Counted from the stretch's first letter, positions 17,943 through 26,275 are shown. The stretch is 64,000 nucleotides of DNA from Terasakiella magnetica (GCA_902729415.1 CACVCF010000112.1:62001-126000); one strand, 5' to 3'. Notes: generated from the sequence alone by a model not told the origin. Program-made: numbers and translations.

Positions 17943-18553
17943 TGCTTCTCCATCATGCGGGACTTATTGGCGGTGAAGTATTCAAGACCCGAGCGGATAC
18001 CGCCCACCACGGCGCGCGGCGTGATGGTGGCGCCGGAGAACTGGTCGAACTGGCCGCCGTCCTTCTTCACCTTCCATTTCTCCACCGGCGGGTTACCGAG
18101 GCTGAGGCCGGTGAAGCGGGTGATCCAATCGGTCTTGGCTGCATCGATCTTATCGCCCAGGCCGGGAGTCTCCTTGTGGGAGATGACGCGCACGCCCAGC
18201 AGCTTGCCGGTCGCATCGATGCCCAGCATCAGCTTGATCGGCCCGCCATAGCCGCCATTGGCGGTGTATTCATAGGCATAGCCGGTGGGTTTGCCGCCCA
18301 TCATGGCGCGGTAGACCGTGGTGGCCTCGTGCCCGCCCGGATTGGGCAGGGTGATGGCATCGGTCACCGGGTTGTTGTCGTGGATGGATTTGGGGATCAC
18401 CAGCGCCAGCGAGGCCATCTTGTCCTCAAGGGCACGATCTTGAATCGGCTCCTTGGTCACGATGTCGGTGGCGGCCAGCAATACACCGAAACCGGCGCAG
18501 AAGGTGCCGAGGATGGTGGCATGGACCCAGGTGGGCCGGATGGTCGCGCTCAT
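17939..18553 (-). CDS. rnfG: Rnf complex subunit RnfG (covalent FMN)
   Basis: A 204-residue subunit with one N-terminal membrane helix (about residues 10-28) and a periplasmic FMN-binding domain. The flavinylation motif DQFSGAT is intact (about residues 172-178), so ApbE, encoded in the same operon, can attach FMN to its threonine. The start is ATG 18553, overlapping the rnfD stop (ATGA). Confidence 0.94.
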   Translation of the reverse strand: MSATIRPTWVHATILGTFCAGFGVLLAATDIVTKEPIQDRALEDKMASLALVIPKSIHDNNPVTDAITLPNPGGHEATTVYRAMMGGKPTGYAYEYTANGGYGGPIKLMLGIDATGKLLGVRVISHKETPGLGDKIDAAKTDWITRFTGLSLGNPPVEKWKVKKDGGQFDQFSGATITPRAVVGGIRSGLEYFTANKSRMMEKQ

Positions 18554-19626
18554 TTGTCCCCCTTCAGCGGCAGCGGTGCGCCCTGGCGGGTGCGGCCGAA
18601 AACGCGCGGACGGAAATGTTGGTCGAGAATGGGCGTCAGCGCATTCATCAGCAGGACGGCGAAGGCCACACCTTCCGGGTAACCGGCATAGGTGCGGATG
18701 ATCCAGGTGAGCAGGCCGATACCGATGCCGAAGGCCAGTTGTCCGCTTTTGGACACCGGCGAGGTGACGTAATCGGTGGCGATGAAGAACGCCCCCAGGA
18801 ACGACGCGCCCGACAGCAGGTGGAACATGCCGGTGGCGTGACGGCCCGGGTCCATGGTGCTGAAGATGGTGCCCAGGACGAACAAGGTGCCCAGCATGGC
18901 GACCGGGATGTGCCACGAGATGATCTTGCGCCACATCAGGAACAGGCCGCCCAGCAGGATCAACGGTACCGCCGTCTCACCCATGCTGCCAGGATGGAAG
19001 CCCAGCATCAGTTCGCTTAAGGACGGCAGATGCGCCAGGGATTGATTAACCGGAATGCCACGTGCCAGCTCGGTCTTGATGAAGCCCAGTTGCGAAGCGG
19101 CGCTGATGCCGTCCAGGCTGACACCGCGGCCGAAGGTGACGTGCAGGCTCTCGGCGAAGCTGGGGGCTGCGGCTGAGAACAGCGGCTTGGACGGCACGAA
19201 GGCGGTCATCTGCACCGGGAACGAGACCAGCACCACCACGCGGCCGATCATGGCCGGGTTGAAGACGTTCTGGCCCAATCCGCCGAAAGCGTGCTTGGCG
19301 AGGAGGACGGCGAAGATTGAGGCAATCGCCGCCACCCACCAGGGAGCCCAAGGCGGCAGGGACAGCGCCAGCAGCCAGCCGGTGATCAGAACCGAGCCGT
19401 CCGACAGCGCCCGTTCCGGGCTGTCGCCCCGCATCCGCATGCACAGGGCTTCACAGCCCACGCAGGAGAGCATGGTGACCAGGAACAAGAAGATGGCCGG
19501 CCATCCGAACAGCCACAGATTGAACAGCGTTGCCGGGGTCAAAGCCGCCAGCACGGTAAACATGGTCTTCTGGACGTTGTTGGAACCGTGGGTGAACGGT
19601 CCGCTCTTGTCGACGACGATGCTCAT
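18550..19626 (-). CDS. rnfD: Rnf complex subunit RnfD with altered flavinylation motif
   Basis: A 358-residue polytopic subunit homologous to NqrB. It has the conserved N-terminal SGPFTHGSNNVQKTM and FGGLGQNVFNPAMIGR. The covalent FMN site, normally D-x-x-S-G-A-T, reads LDGISAASQL here (D172, S175, S178), so the acceptor threonine is replaced by serine and the glycine by alanine. Serine might still accept FMN, or RnfD may lack covalent flavin. Overlaps with both neighbours show tight coupling. Confidence 0.94.
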   Translation of the reverse strand: MSIVVDKSGPFTHGSNNVQKTMFTVLAALTPATLFNLWLFGWPAIFLFLVTMLSCVGCEALCMRMRGDSPERALSDGSVLITGWLLALSLPPWAPWWVAAIASIFAVLLAKHAFGGLGQNVFNPAMIGRVVVLVSFPVQMTAFVPSKPLFSAAAPSFAESLHVTFGRGVSLDGISAASQLGFIKTELARGIPVNQSLAHLPSLSELMLGFHPGSMGETAVPLILLGGLFLMWRKIISWHIPVAMLGTLFVLGTIFSTMDPGRHATGMFHLLSGASFLGAFFIATDYVTSPVSKSGQLAFGIGIGLLTWIIRTYAGYPEGVAFAVLLMNALTPILDQHFRPRVFGRTRQGAPLPLKGDK

Positions 19627-21086
19627 GCGTTGACCCTGCCTGCGTCGGGGTTTTCCGATTGTGCCTTGGCGCGGGCGGCGGCTTCACGCTTGGCCTGAGC
19701 CGCACGCTCCAGCCGGGCGTTATGCGCCGACACCAAGGCCTTGGTCTGGTCGGCCTTGCGGCGCTCACGATCCAGCGCGGCGATGCGGCCCTTGGCGTAG
19801 TTGAAGTAATGCACCAGCGGGATATGGGACGGGCAGATATACGAGCACGACCCGCAAGACACGCAGTCCTGAACCCCGATCTTGGCGGCTTCCTCCAGCT
19901 TTTCACTCCGGATGAAGGCCGCCATCTCCACCGGCACCAGACCGCAGGGGCAATAGCTGACGCAAGAGCCGCAGCGGATACAGGGTTGGGTGGCGTTTTC
20001 CTTGGTTTCGGCCTTGGTCAGCGCCAGAATGCCCGAGGTTCCCTTGACCACCGGAACGTCGAGGCTGGGCAAAGGCTGGCCCATCATGGGGCCGCCGCTG
20101 ATGATGCGGCGGGAATCCTTGGACAATCCGCCACAGAAGGCCAGCAGCTCGGCCACCCGGGTGCCCAGCAGCACTTCGACGTTTTTGGGCTCGGCCACGG
20201 CGCCGCCGCTGACGGTGACCACCCGCGACAGCAGCGGACGGCCAAAGCGCACCGCCTGATGCACCGCCCGCGCGGTGGCGACGTTGTGGACCACCACGCC
20301 CACATCAGCGGTCAGCTTACGCGCCGGGGTCTCGCGCCCGGTCAGGGCCTGGGTCAGGTGGCGCTCGGCCCCCATGGGATACTGCACCGGCACGCTGGCC
20401 ACCGTGACATTGGTGAAGGCGCTGGCGGCCTGGGTGAGGGCGGTGATGGCCTGGGGCTTGTTGTCCTCGACGGCGATGATGATCTGGGGCGCGCCCAGGG
20501 CGTGGGCCATGATGCGGGCACCATCCACCACTTCATCGGCATGCTCGCGCATTACGCGGTCGTCACAGCAGAGATAGGGCTCGCACTCGGCACCGTTCAG
20601 CACCAGGATTTCCAGCTTGTGCTGGTTGCCCAGCCCCAGCTTCACCGCCGAGGGGAAGGTGGCGCCGCCCAGGCCGACAATACCCGAGACAGCGACCCGG
20701 TCGCGGATCTCCTGGGCTGAGGCGGCGAAGGGATCGGCAATGGCGGCGGGCAGGTCGCCCCACTCGTCCTTGCCGTCGCTATCTAGGATGATGGTCATGG
20801 TCGGCAGGCCTGACGGATGCGGCGCCATCATCTCGGTGATGGCGGCGATGCGGCCCGAGGTGGGCGCATGCACCGGAGCCGAGACCAGCCCCTGACCGCG
20901 GGCGAGAACCTGCCCCTTCTTGACCTCGGTCCCCGGTTCCACCGTGGTGATGCCGGGGGCTCCCATGTGCTGCTGCAAGGGAAGATAGAGCGTGGCCGGA
21001 ATCGGCATAGGAACGATGGCCTTCTCGCTGGCCAGTTCCTTGCGGTAGTCCGGATGGATGCCGCCCATGATGGGAAACAGCTTCAT
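19623..21086 (-). CDS. rnfC: Rnf complex subunit RnfC
   Basis: A 487-residue peripheral subunit with an NADH/FMN-binding Complex1-51K-like core (GLGGATFPSAVKLG; ILNGAECEPYLCCDDRVMRE) and two C-terminal [4Fe-4S] motifs CIRCGSCVSYCPCGLVP and CVSCGSCSYICPSHIP (residues about 370-430). The last about 50 residues form an alanine- and lysine-rich helix, shorter than the long tail of enterobacterial RsxC. It exchanges electrons with NAD(H). Confidence 0.95.
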   Translation of the reverse strand: MKLFPIMGGIHPDYRKELASEKAIVPMPIPATLYLPLQQHMGAPGITTVEPGTEVKKGQVLARGQGLVSAPVHAPTSGRIAAITEMMAPHPSGLPTMTIILDSDGKDEWGDLPAAIADPFAASAQEIRDRVAVSGIVGLGGATFPSAVKLGLGNQHKLEILVLNGAECEPYLCCDDRVMREHADEVVDGARIMAHALGAPQIIIAVEDNKPQAITALTQAASAFTNVTVASVPVQYPMGAERHLTQALTGRETPARKLTADVGVVVHNVATARAVHQAVRFGRPLLSRVVTVSGGAVAEPKNVEVLLGTRVAELLAFCGGLSKDSRRIISGGPMMGQPLPSLDVPVVKGTSGILALTKAETKENATQPCIRCGSCVSYCPCGLVPVEMAAFIRSEKLEEAAKIGVQDCVSCGSCSYICPSHIPLVHYFNYAKGRIAALDRERRKADQTKALVSAHNARLERAAQAKREAAARAKAQSENPDAGRVNA

Positions 21087-21099
21087 CGACCGTCTCTCC

Positions 21100-21639
21100 T
21101 CAATGGTGGGCTGAGTGATCGCCGGGCTTGGTCCAATGCCAGCCGGCGATGGTGGGGGGAATGGGGCGCATTTCGATGGCCTCGGTGGGGCAGATCTTGA
21201 AGCACTTGCCGCAAGCGTGGCAGGCGTCGGAGATCACCGTGTGCAATTGCTTGGGGGCGCCGACGATGGCGTCCGAGCCGCACTCGCCGATGCAGCGCAG
21301 GCAGCCGATGCACAGATCCTCGATGATGAAGGCCACTTCCGGGCCTTTCTCCTCGTGGCCGTCCGTATCGGCGGACACGCCCAGCTTCTTGGCCAGCGCC
21401 TCGATGGTGCCCTTGCCGCCGGGGGCGCACAGGGTGATGGGCGTGTTGCCCTTGGCCAGGGCGGCGGCGTATTGCGAGCAGCCGACGAAGCCGCACTGAC
21501 CGCATTGCGATCCGGGCAAAAGCTCGACCAGCTCGTCCTCGATGGGATTGGTGGGAACCGCCAGCAACTTGGCGGCGGTGCCGAGAACGGCACCCAGGGT
21601 CACTCCCATCACCGCCAGACTTCCAACATCCAACAACAT
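21100..21639 (-). CDS. rnfB: Rnf complex subunit RnfB, ferredoxin-like
   Basis: A 179-residue protein with an N-terminal membrane helix, the Fe-S cluster motif CGQCGFVGCSQYAAAL with a downstream CAPGG, and two ferredoxin-type [4Fe-4S] motifs (CIGCLRCIGECGSDAI; CHACGKCFKICPTEAI). It is the entry point for ferredoxin or flavodoxin electrons. In the first ferredoxin motif the usual CP after the fourth cysteine reads CG. A 13-base gap separates it from rnfA. Confidence 0.94.
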   Translation of the reverse strand: MLLDVGSLAVMGVTLGAVLGTAAKLLAVPTNPIEDELVELLPGSQCGQCGFVGCSQYAAALAKGNTPITLCAPGGKGTIEALAKKLGVSADTDGHEEKGPEVAFIIEDLCIGCLRCIGECGSDAIVGAPKQLHTVISDACHACGKCFKICPTEAIEMRPIPPTIAGWHWTKPGDHSAHH

Positions 21640-21652
21640 GACCGGAGCCCTC

Positions 21653-22234
21653 CTAATTGGTGCTCATACCGGAAAAGCCCATGAAGGCCAGCGCCAGCAG
21701 GCTGGCGGTGATAAAGCCGATGGGCGGCCCGGCGAACAGCCGGGGCACCTGGGCCAGGGCCAGACGCTCGCGCAATCCGGCGAACAGTACCATCACCAGG
21801 CTGTAGCCCAGCGATGACGCCAGGGCGAACACGGTGCTTTCGATGAAGTTCATCTTGCCTTCGACCAGCAGCAGATTAACGCCCAGCACAGCGCAATTGG
21901 TGGTGATCAGCGGCAGATAGATACCAAGTAGCTGGAACATGGTGGGCGAGACCTTGCGCACCACCGCCTCGGTGAACTGCACCGCCGCAGCGATGACCAG
22001 GATGAAGGCCACGGTCCGCAGATAGCCCAGATCGTAGGGTGCCAGCAGGTAACGGTCCACCGCCCAGTCGATCATGGCCGAGATGGTGATGCAAAAGGTG
22101 GTCGAGGCGCCCATGCCCAGGGCGGTATCGACCCGGGTGGTCACGCCCATGAATGAGCACAGGCCCAGGAACCGCATCAGAACCACATTGCTGACCAGTG
22201 CGGCACTGATGAACAGCAGAAGATAATGCTCCAT
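21653..22234 (-). CDS. rnfA: Rnf complex subunit RnfA
   Basis: A 193-residue membrane protein with six helices, paralogous to RnfE. It carries VLMRFLGLCSFMGVTTRVDTA with the conserved cysteine that, with RnfE, holds an intramembrane [2Fe-2S] cluster in known Rnf/Nqr structures. GGGGGA precedes the ATG at 22234. Confidence 0.95.
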   Translation of the reverse strand: MEHYLLLFISAALVSNVVLMRFLGLCSFMGVTTRVDTALGMGASTTFCITISAMIDWAVDRYLLAPYDLGYLRTVAFILVIAAAVQFTEAVVRKVSPTMFQLLGIYLPLITTNCAVLGVNLLLVEGKMNFIESTVFALASSLGYSLVMVLFAGLRERLALAQVPRLFAGPPIGFITASLLALAFMGFSGMSTN

Positions 22235-22246
22235 CGTCGGTCCCCC

Positions 22247-22768
22247 TTACCCGTGTTCCGGATGGCACTCAGCTTCCTGCGGCAGCTCGTGAGCGCGGCG
22301 CAGGAAGCGGGGCGTCAAGATGCCCCGTGCCGTGAAGATATTGGCCAGCACCCGGGCGATGGCCAAGCCCAGGACCAGCCCCGAGGCCGCCCCCAACGCT
22401 GCCATGCCGTCGCTCTGGCCCCATTCCTGACCCGTGATGCCGCCGATCAGAAGCGTAAGCAGCGGCAGGCCGAAAGCAGTCATGGCGCCCTTGACCAGGG
22501 TGTCTTCGCGTACGCCCACAACCACCCGCTCTCCCACCCGAAGGCCAAGATTGCCGGGCAGTTGGAACCGCCGCGCCTCCAGGCGCTTGGCTTCCCCCAG
22601 ATCCTTGCCGATGCTGCACAGCCCGGCCGAGGCGCAGGTGCCGCAACTTTTGGTCTGCTCCGGCTCCAGCCACACCCGACCGCCCTCGACCGCGACCACA
22701 CGGGCAAAGCCCTCGACCAGATCGCTTTCGTCGGCGCCGGGAAAGGAAGACGAGACCGGAGACTCCAT
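22247..22768 (-). CDS. rseC: RseC/MucC-family positive regulator-like protein
   Basis: A 173-residue protein with an N-terminal cytoplasmic cysteine cluster (SCGTCASAGLCSIG, residues about 36-49), followed by two membrane helices (about 90-135) typical of the RseC/MucC family. In other bacteria RseC is linked to Rsx/Rnf-dependent reduction of SoxR. The position between apbE and rnfA fits this. It overlaps nothing but is spaced 5 and 12 bases from its neighbours. Confidence 0.88.
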   Translation of the reverse strand: MESPVSSSFPGADESDLVEGFARVVAVEGGRVWLEPEQTKSCGTCASAGLCSIGKDLGEAKRLEARRFQLPGNLGLRVGERVVVGVREDTLVKGAMTAFGLPLLTLLIGGITGQEWGQSDGMAALGAASGLVLGLAIARVLANIFTARGILTPRFLRRAHELPQEAECHPEHG

Positions 22769-22773
22769 GACGA

Positions 22774-23772
22774 TCAGGCCGTCACCGTCGTCATCACTCC
22801 GTCTGGCGTCACGTAGATGGCTGATAGGCCACCCGCTGCGCGCAAGATGCTTTGGCGCTTGTCCTCGGGCGCCAGCAGCATGGTGGTAGACAAGCCGTCG
22901 GCGATGGTCGCGGTCTCAGCCACCACCGAGACGCCCAACATGGCCGGTGCAGTCTTGCCGGTGCGGGTGTCGATCAGGTGGGTGAACTTGCCCGCCTCGT
23001 CGAATATGGTGCCATAGCCGCCCGAGGTGGAGACGCATTTGTCGATGACGTCGATCTCGGTAATCGCCGTGTTGGGCTCGGCGGGATTGGCGATGCCGAT
23101 GCGCCAGGCCGAGCCATCGGGCTTGGTCGAAAGCGCGCGGGGTTCGCCCATATCCACCAGCATCTTCTCCAGCCCGTGGGAACGCAGCACCGCCGCGACC
23201 CGGTCAGTGATATAGCCCTGGGCGCCGGAATTCAGCGTCAGGGCCATGCCGGGGCGGGCGAGCGAGACGCGGGCCTTGGCTGCGTCGATCTCGATGCCGC
23301 GCCAGTCCACCAGCGCTAGGGCCGCCTTCAGGTCACGCTCGGACGGACCGGCGGCATCGACGGCGGCGGCGGTGAAGTGGCTGAGATACAGCGTCCATAC
23401 CGGCTGGATGGTGGGGTCATAGACGCCGCCGCTCAGCTCGGCCAGCCCGCGGGCGTGGGTCAGAAGCTCGATGAATTCGGGCGGTGCGTTGTTCAACACG
23501 CCATCGCGGTTCAGGGCCGACAGGGCCGAATCGGCGCGGTAGACGCTGAAGATGGCTTCCAGCCGGGCCAACTCGGCCATGGCGTCGCGGATGGCCGCAC
23601 GGGCCTTACCCTCATCGGTATGATAGATCTGGATGGTCGAGGGCGCCCCCAGGGTGGTCCCCTCCCAGCGGACCAGATGCGCTTGCGCGCTGGTCGCCTT
23701 AAGGAGGAGTGGCAGGCCTGCCGCAGCGGCAAGCACGGTAATGGCACGGCGGCGGGAGACTAAAGAGGTCAT
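22774..23772 (-). CDS. apbE: FAD:protein FMN transferase ApbE
   Basis: A 332-residue periplasmic enzyme that transfers FMN from FAD to threonine in RnfG and related subunits. It has a Tat-like signal (VSRRRAITVLAAAAGLPLLL), the flavin-binding GALTLNSGAQGYITDRVA-type segment (ALTLNSGAQGYITDRVA, about residues 172-188), and the metal-site region near the C-terminus (TATIADGLSTTMLLA). ATG 23790 would add 6 residues; I favour 23772 because GGAGG and AAAGG then lie upstream. It is the first gene of the rnf operon. Confidence 0.92.
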   Translation of the reverse strand: MTSLVSRRRAITVLAAAAGLPLLLKATSAQAHLVRWEGTTLGAPSTIQIYHTDEGKARAAIRDAMAELARLEAIFSVYRADSALSALNRDGVLNNAPPEFIELLTHARGLAELSGGVYDPTIQPVWTLYLSHFTAAAVDAAGPSERDLKAALALVDWRGIEIDAAKARVSLARPGMALTLNSGAQGYITDRVAAVLRSHGLEKMLVDMGEPRALSTKPDGSAWRIGIANPAEPNTAITEIDVIDKCVSTSGGYGTIFDEAGKFTHLIDTRTGKTAPAMLGVSVVAETATIADGLSTTMLLAPEDKRQSILRAAGGLSAIYVTPDGVMTTVTA

Positions 23773-23937
23773 CGAACCTTTGCCCTCCATCAGGCGAGAC
23801 TGGTGTTTTTCCGGTATTGCTCTGCAGCATTATTGTGCAGCGCAACAAATTGAAATTTGGAACTGATAAAATAAATAACCAGATTGCAAAGCATACTATT
23901 CGAGGAAGTCAAAGCCAGCAAGCGCTAGGTCTTTGGT

Positions 23938-23961
23938 AATTCGGTACCTGAATACCGAATT
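23938..23961. promoter_or_regulatory. Perfect 9-bp inverted repeat, operator or leader hairpin
   Basis: AATTCGGTA-cctgaa-TACCGAATT is perfectly symmetric over 18 bases. It lies about 165 bases upstream of apbE on the minus strand and 270 bases upstream of the hemerythrin gene. The symmetry fits a dimeric repressor, or a hairpin if transcribed. I do not recognise the motif. Confidence 0.6.
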
Positions 23962-24067
23962 GGCCCGCGTGCTGCAAGCTGCCCATAGGAGTGGGGGAGG
24001 CCTCCCCAGGTTTGCTACCCTTTTGCCGGTGGCCATCGCACGCTCCTTACCGGTGTTCAATCTTGCT

Positions 24068-24085
24068 ATGAAAATATCGTGCCAA
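24068..24085 (-). promoter_or_regulatory. Sigma54-like -24/-12 element, imperfect
   Basis: On the minus strand the sequence TTGGCACGATATTTTCAT has a perfect TGGCACG -24 part, but the -12 part reads TTTC instead of TTGC. It points toward apbE-rnf. With the TGT-N10-ACA element about 100 bp upstream it resembles a NifA-sigma54 promoter, but the -12 mismatch and the roughly 300-base leader weaken this. Confidence 0.3.
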
Positions 24086-24122
24086 CCAGTGAGCAGGGCC
24101 GGTTCCCGCCATTTCGCCGCTA

Positions 24123-24136
24123 TTGACCTTTATCAA
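24123..24136. promoter_or_regulatory. FNR/CRP-type box upstream of bacteriohemerythrin
   Basis: TTGAC-CTTT-ATCAA matches the FNR consensus TTGAT-N4-ATCAA at 9 of 10 defined positions. It ends about 95 bases before the hemerythrin ATG. Oxygen- or NO-responsive FNR-family control would suit a hemerythrin. It could also act on the divergent rnf operon. Confidence 0.65.
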
Positions 24137-24182
24137 AAGGATGAAGACTCTGCCCGACAATGGTACAAATGGGACAATAGGG

Positions 24183-24198
24183 TGTCGTGAAACCCACA
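24183..24198. promoter_or_regulatory. TGT-N10-ACA element, NifA-UAS-like
   Basis: TGT at 24183-24185 and ACA at 24196-24198 are separated by exactly 10 bases, the form of a NifA upstream activating sequence. By chance such a 6-base pattern is expected about once per 4 kb, so this alone is weak evidence. Confidence 0.25.
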
Positions 24199-24231
24199 AC
24201 GGGCACACCCGGTCCAAGAGGGGGAGTGAAA

Positions 24232-24648
24232 ATGTCCATTAGTTGGAGCAAGGATCTGGCGGTCGGAAATACCGAGATCGACGACGACCACCGTGAACTT
24301 ATCGGCATCATCAACGAGTTCGAGGCGGAAACGAAAAAGGCGGCCGGTACGGTAGATGATGCCCACATGCGCCATATCCTTGGCCGTTTACAGATCTATG
24401 CCCAGGATCATTTCGCGCGCGAGGAATATGTCCAGGCCATCGCTAAATACGATGGGCTGGCGGAAAACAAGCGCGAGCATGAGGCTTTGACCCGGACGCT
24501 GGGTGATTTTATCGCTCGCTTCGATAACGGCACGCTGGGCGACCGGCGCGGCAGCACCGATCAGATGTCGTCATTTCTCAGCAATTGGCTGATGGGCCAT
24601 GTGCTGAAGATCGATCTGAAGATGCGCGGCAAGGTCGATATCGGCTGA
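24232..24648 (+). CDS. Bacteriohemerythrin
   Basis: A 138-residue single-domain hemerythrin that binds O2 (or senses or scavenges O2/NO) at a di-iron site. The iron ligands can be placed: H in DDDHRELI, H and E in the DHFAREE segment, H in KREHEALT, and H and D in GHVLKID. ATG 24232 is chosen because GGGGAG lies just upstream and the hemerythrin fold begins there; an upstream GTG would add 15 residues. It has no fused signalling domain. An FNR-type box is upstream and a strong terminator is downstream. Confidence 0.92.
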   Translation: MSISWSKDLAVGNTEIDDDHRELIGIINEFEAETKKAAGTVDDAHMRHILGRLQIYAQDHFAREEYVQAIAKYDGLAENKREHEALTRTLGDFIARFDNGTLGDRRGSTDQMSSFLSNWLMGHVLKIDLKMRGKVDIG

Positions 24649-24677
24649 GGCTGCGAAAAGCCGTCGGAAATGCGAAA

Positions 24678-24703
24678 GGCCCCCGGAGGAAACTCCGGGG
24701 GCC
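24678..24703. terminator. Bidirectional terminator between hemerythrin and HU genes
   Basis: An 11-bp perfect stem (24678-24688 with 24693-24703) closed by a GAAA tetraloop. It lies between convergent genes, with T-rich sequence on both outer sides (TTGGCATTT on plus, TTTCGCA on minus). Confidence 0.85.
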
Positions 24704-24735
24704 TTGGCATTTCACCCTTTCGGGGAGAGCCGGGA

Positions 24736-25011
24736 TCAGCCGTTGACGGCGTCCTTCAGGCCCTTGCCGGCCGTAAATTTCGGAGCCTTGGAGGCCGCGA
24801 TCTTGATGGTGGCACCGGTGCGGGGATTGCGGCCTTCCTTGGCGGCCCGCTGGGTCACCGAGAACGAGCCGAAGCCCACCAGACGAACGTCATCACCAGC
24901 CTTCAGAGCCGCGGTGATCGCGGCGAAGGTGGCGTCAATAACGCTGTCCGAGGCGGCCTTGGACAGACCGCTGAGTTCCGCAACCTTATTCACCAGATCT
25001 TGCTTATTCAT
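24736..25011 (-). CDS. hup: HU-family DNA-binding protein
   Basis: A 91-residue histone-like protein starting MNKQDLVNKVAELSGLSK, with the DNA-binding arm containing GRNPRTGATIKI (residues about 61-72) and the ending KGLKDAVNG. HU compacts and bends DNA. The start at 25011 follows the universal HU N-terminus; a frame extension upstream is not homologous. A good sigma70 promoter lies upstream. Confidence 0.96.
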   Translation of the reverse strand: MNKQDLVNKVAELSGLSKAASDSVIDATFAAITAALKAGDDVRLVGFGSFSVTQRAAKEGRNPRTGATIKIAASKAPKFTAGKGLKDAVNG

Positions 25012-25378
25012 GAGACCCCCAATTGAATGTCGTGGCCGGTTGAAAATGACATGATCCCGCCCGGCGTCAACCCTCTGAATCATTTGGGCGCCGGTCGGCT
25101 ATGTCAACCCCCCCTCCGGCGAACCGTCCGCTTGAAAGCGAGGCCCAGGCCGGATGAAGGCACCAATGTGTCGCGTTTTTCCCGATTTGACAACCGGTGA
25201 AACCCGGATTCGGCAGTGCAATCCGTATGATTTCCGCCAGAGATTTGATTCTCTTTGCTAAATCCCCAGCTTCCCCCTTGTCCGCAAGTGAGCCAGGGCC
25301 CAACTGAAAAAGGGAAACAGGCGGTTTGGGTCTGGGTGGTGGTGCCACTCATCTCCGATAGCCGTGAAAGGGGGCGAT
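25012..25378. other. Intergenic region upstream of HU and of the DUF2189 gene
   Basis: About 367 bases without a convincing gene. It contains the HU promoter (25079-25107) and presumably a promoter for the plus-strand gene starting at 25379. TTGACA at 25187-25192 has no good -10 partner. No RNA gene or repeat was seen. Confidence 0.5.
25079..25107 (-). promoter_or_regulatory. Sigma70-type promoter of the HU gene
   Basis: On the minus strand TTGACA (25107-25102) and AATGAT (25084-25079) are 17 bases apart. The -35 is perfect and the -10 matches 4 of 6. The expected start leaves a leader of about 60 bases before the HU ATG. Confidence 0.6.
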
Positions 25379-26149
25379 ATGGTGTCCATGACCATGGTTT
25401 CTCAGATACCGCAAGGTCGGCGGATTTCCGCCGCTCAGACATCGGAATGGCTGGGGGCAGGATGGCGCGACATGTGGCGCCGCCCCGACCTCAGTCTGGG
25501 GTTTGGAGCTCTCTACGCCGGGATTGGGGGGATGCTGTCGGTGATCTTGACCGCTCTCGACATGGGGTCGCTGATGTTTCCTCTGGCGGCGGGCTTCATG
25601 TTGGTGGGGCCGTTGGCCGCTGTGTTTCTGTTCGAGATCAGCCGCCGTTACGAGCGTGAGGAGGAGGTCTCCCTTTCCCTGGTGCTCCGGGGGGTGGCCG
25701 AGCGGGGTGGGCAGGTGGGCAATATGGGTTTGGTGCTCTCGATGTTGATGATGCTGTGGCTGTTGGCGGGAGCGGTGGTGTTCGCCCTGTTTTATCCTCC
25801 GGGTGTACCGCTCCCCCTGGAAAGCTTTATTACCGACGTGGTATTGCGGCCTGAATCCATGCCTTTCCTGGTGGCGGGAACCTTGGCGGGTGGCGCTGTT
25901 GCCACCATTGCTTTTGCTGTCAGTGTTTTCGCCATGCCCTTATTGCTTGACCGTGACGTCGGCGTGGTCGAGGCGATCGGGTTCAGCGTTCATGCCGTTG
26001 TAATCAATTGGCGGACCATGATCGGCTGGGCGGCGACCATCGCGGTCATCACTTTCTTCGGCATAGCCTTCATTTATATCGGGCTGGTGGTGGCACTGCC
26101 CCTGGTCGCCCATGCCAGTTGGCATGCCTATCGTGATGTGGCGCGATAA
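25379..26149 (+). CDS. DUF2189-type integral membrane protein
   Basis: A 256-residue protein with about six hydrophobic segments and the feature sequence GWRDMWRRPDLSLGFGALYA near the N-terminus, plus a C-terminal VALPLVAHASWHAYRD, both typical of DUF2189 proteins of alphaproteobacteria. Members are often linked to cytochrome oxidase genes, but the function is not defined. AAAGGGGG lies before ATG 25379. It is monocistronic. Confidence 0.85.
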   Translation: MVSMTMVSQIPQGRRISAAQTSEWLGAGWRDMWRRPDLSLGFGALYAGIGGMLSVILTALDMGSLMFPLAAGFMLVGPLAAVFLFEISRRYEREEEVSLSLVLRGVAERGGQVGNMGLVLSMLMMLWLLAGAVVFALFYPPGVPLPLESFITDVVLRPESMPFLVAGTLAGGAVATIAFAVSVFAMPLLLDRDVGVVEAIGFSVHAVVINWRTMIGWAATIAVITFFGIAFIYIGLVVALPLVAHASWHAYRDVAR

Positions 26150-26275
26150 ATCAGGGCCTCGTTACAACTCGCTACGGTGCTTTACATATTGCGGATTAAC
26201 GTGGGTGGCGGCGGCTTCGTAGGAACGGCATCATGATATAGGTAGAATCACGATATCCGTTCTTACGGTGGCCCC

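Larger units (their letters stand above)
23773..24231. other. 459-bp divergent regulatory region between rnf operon and hemerythrin
   Basis: No convincing gene is present. The region holds a perfect 9-6-9 inverted repeat (23938-23961), a 14-bp palindrome (23994-24007), an FNR-type box (24123-24136), a TGGCACG sigma54-like half-promoter reading toward apbE (24068-24085) and a TGT-N10-ACA site (24183-24198). The stretch 23860-23935 is AT-rich. The length and number of signals suggest control by more than one factor. Confidence 0.6.
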
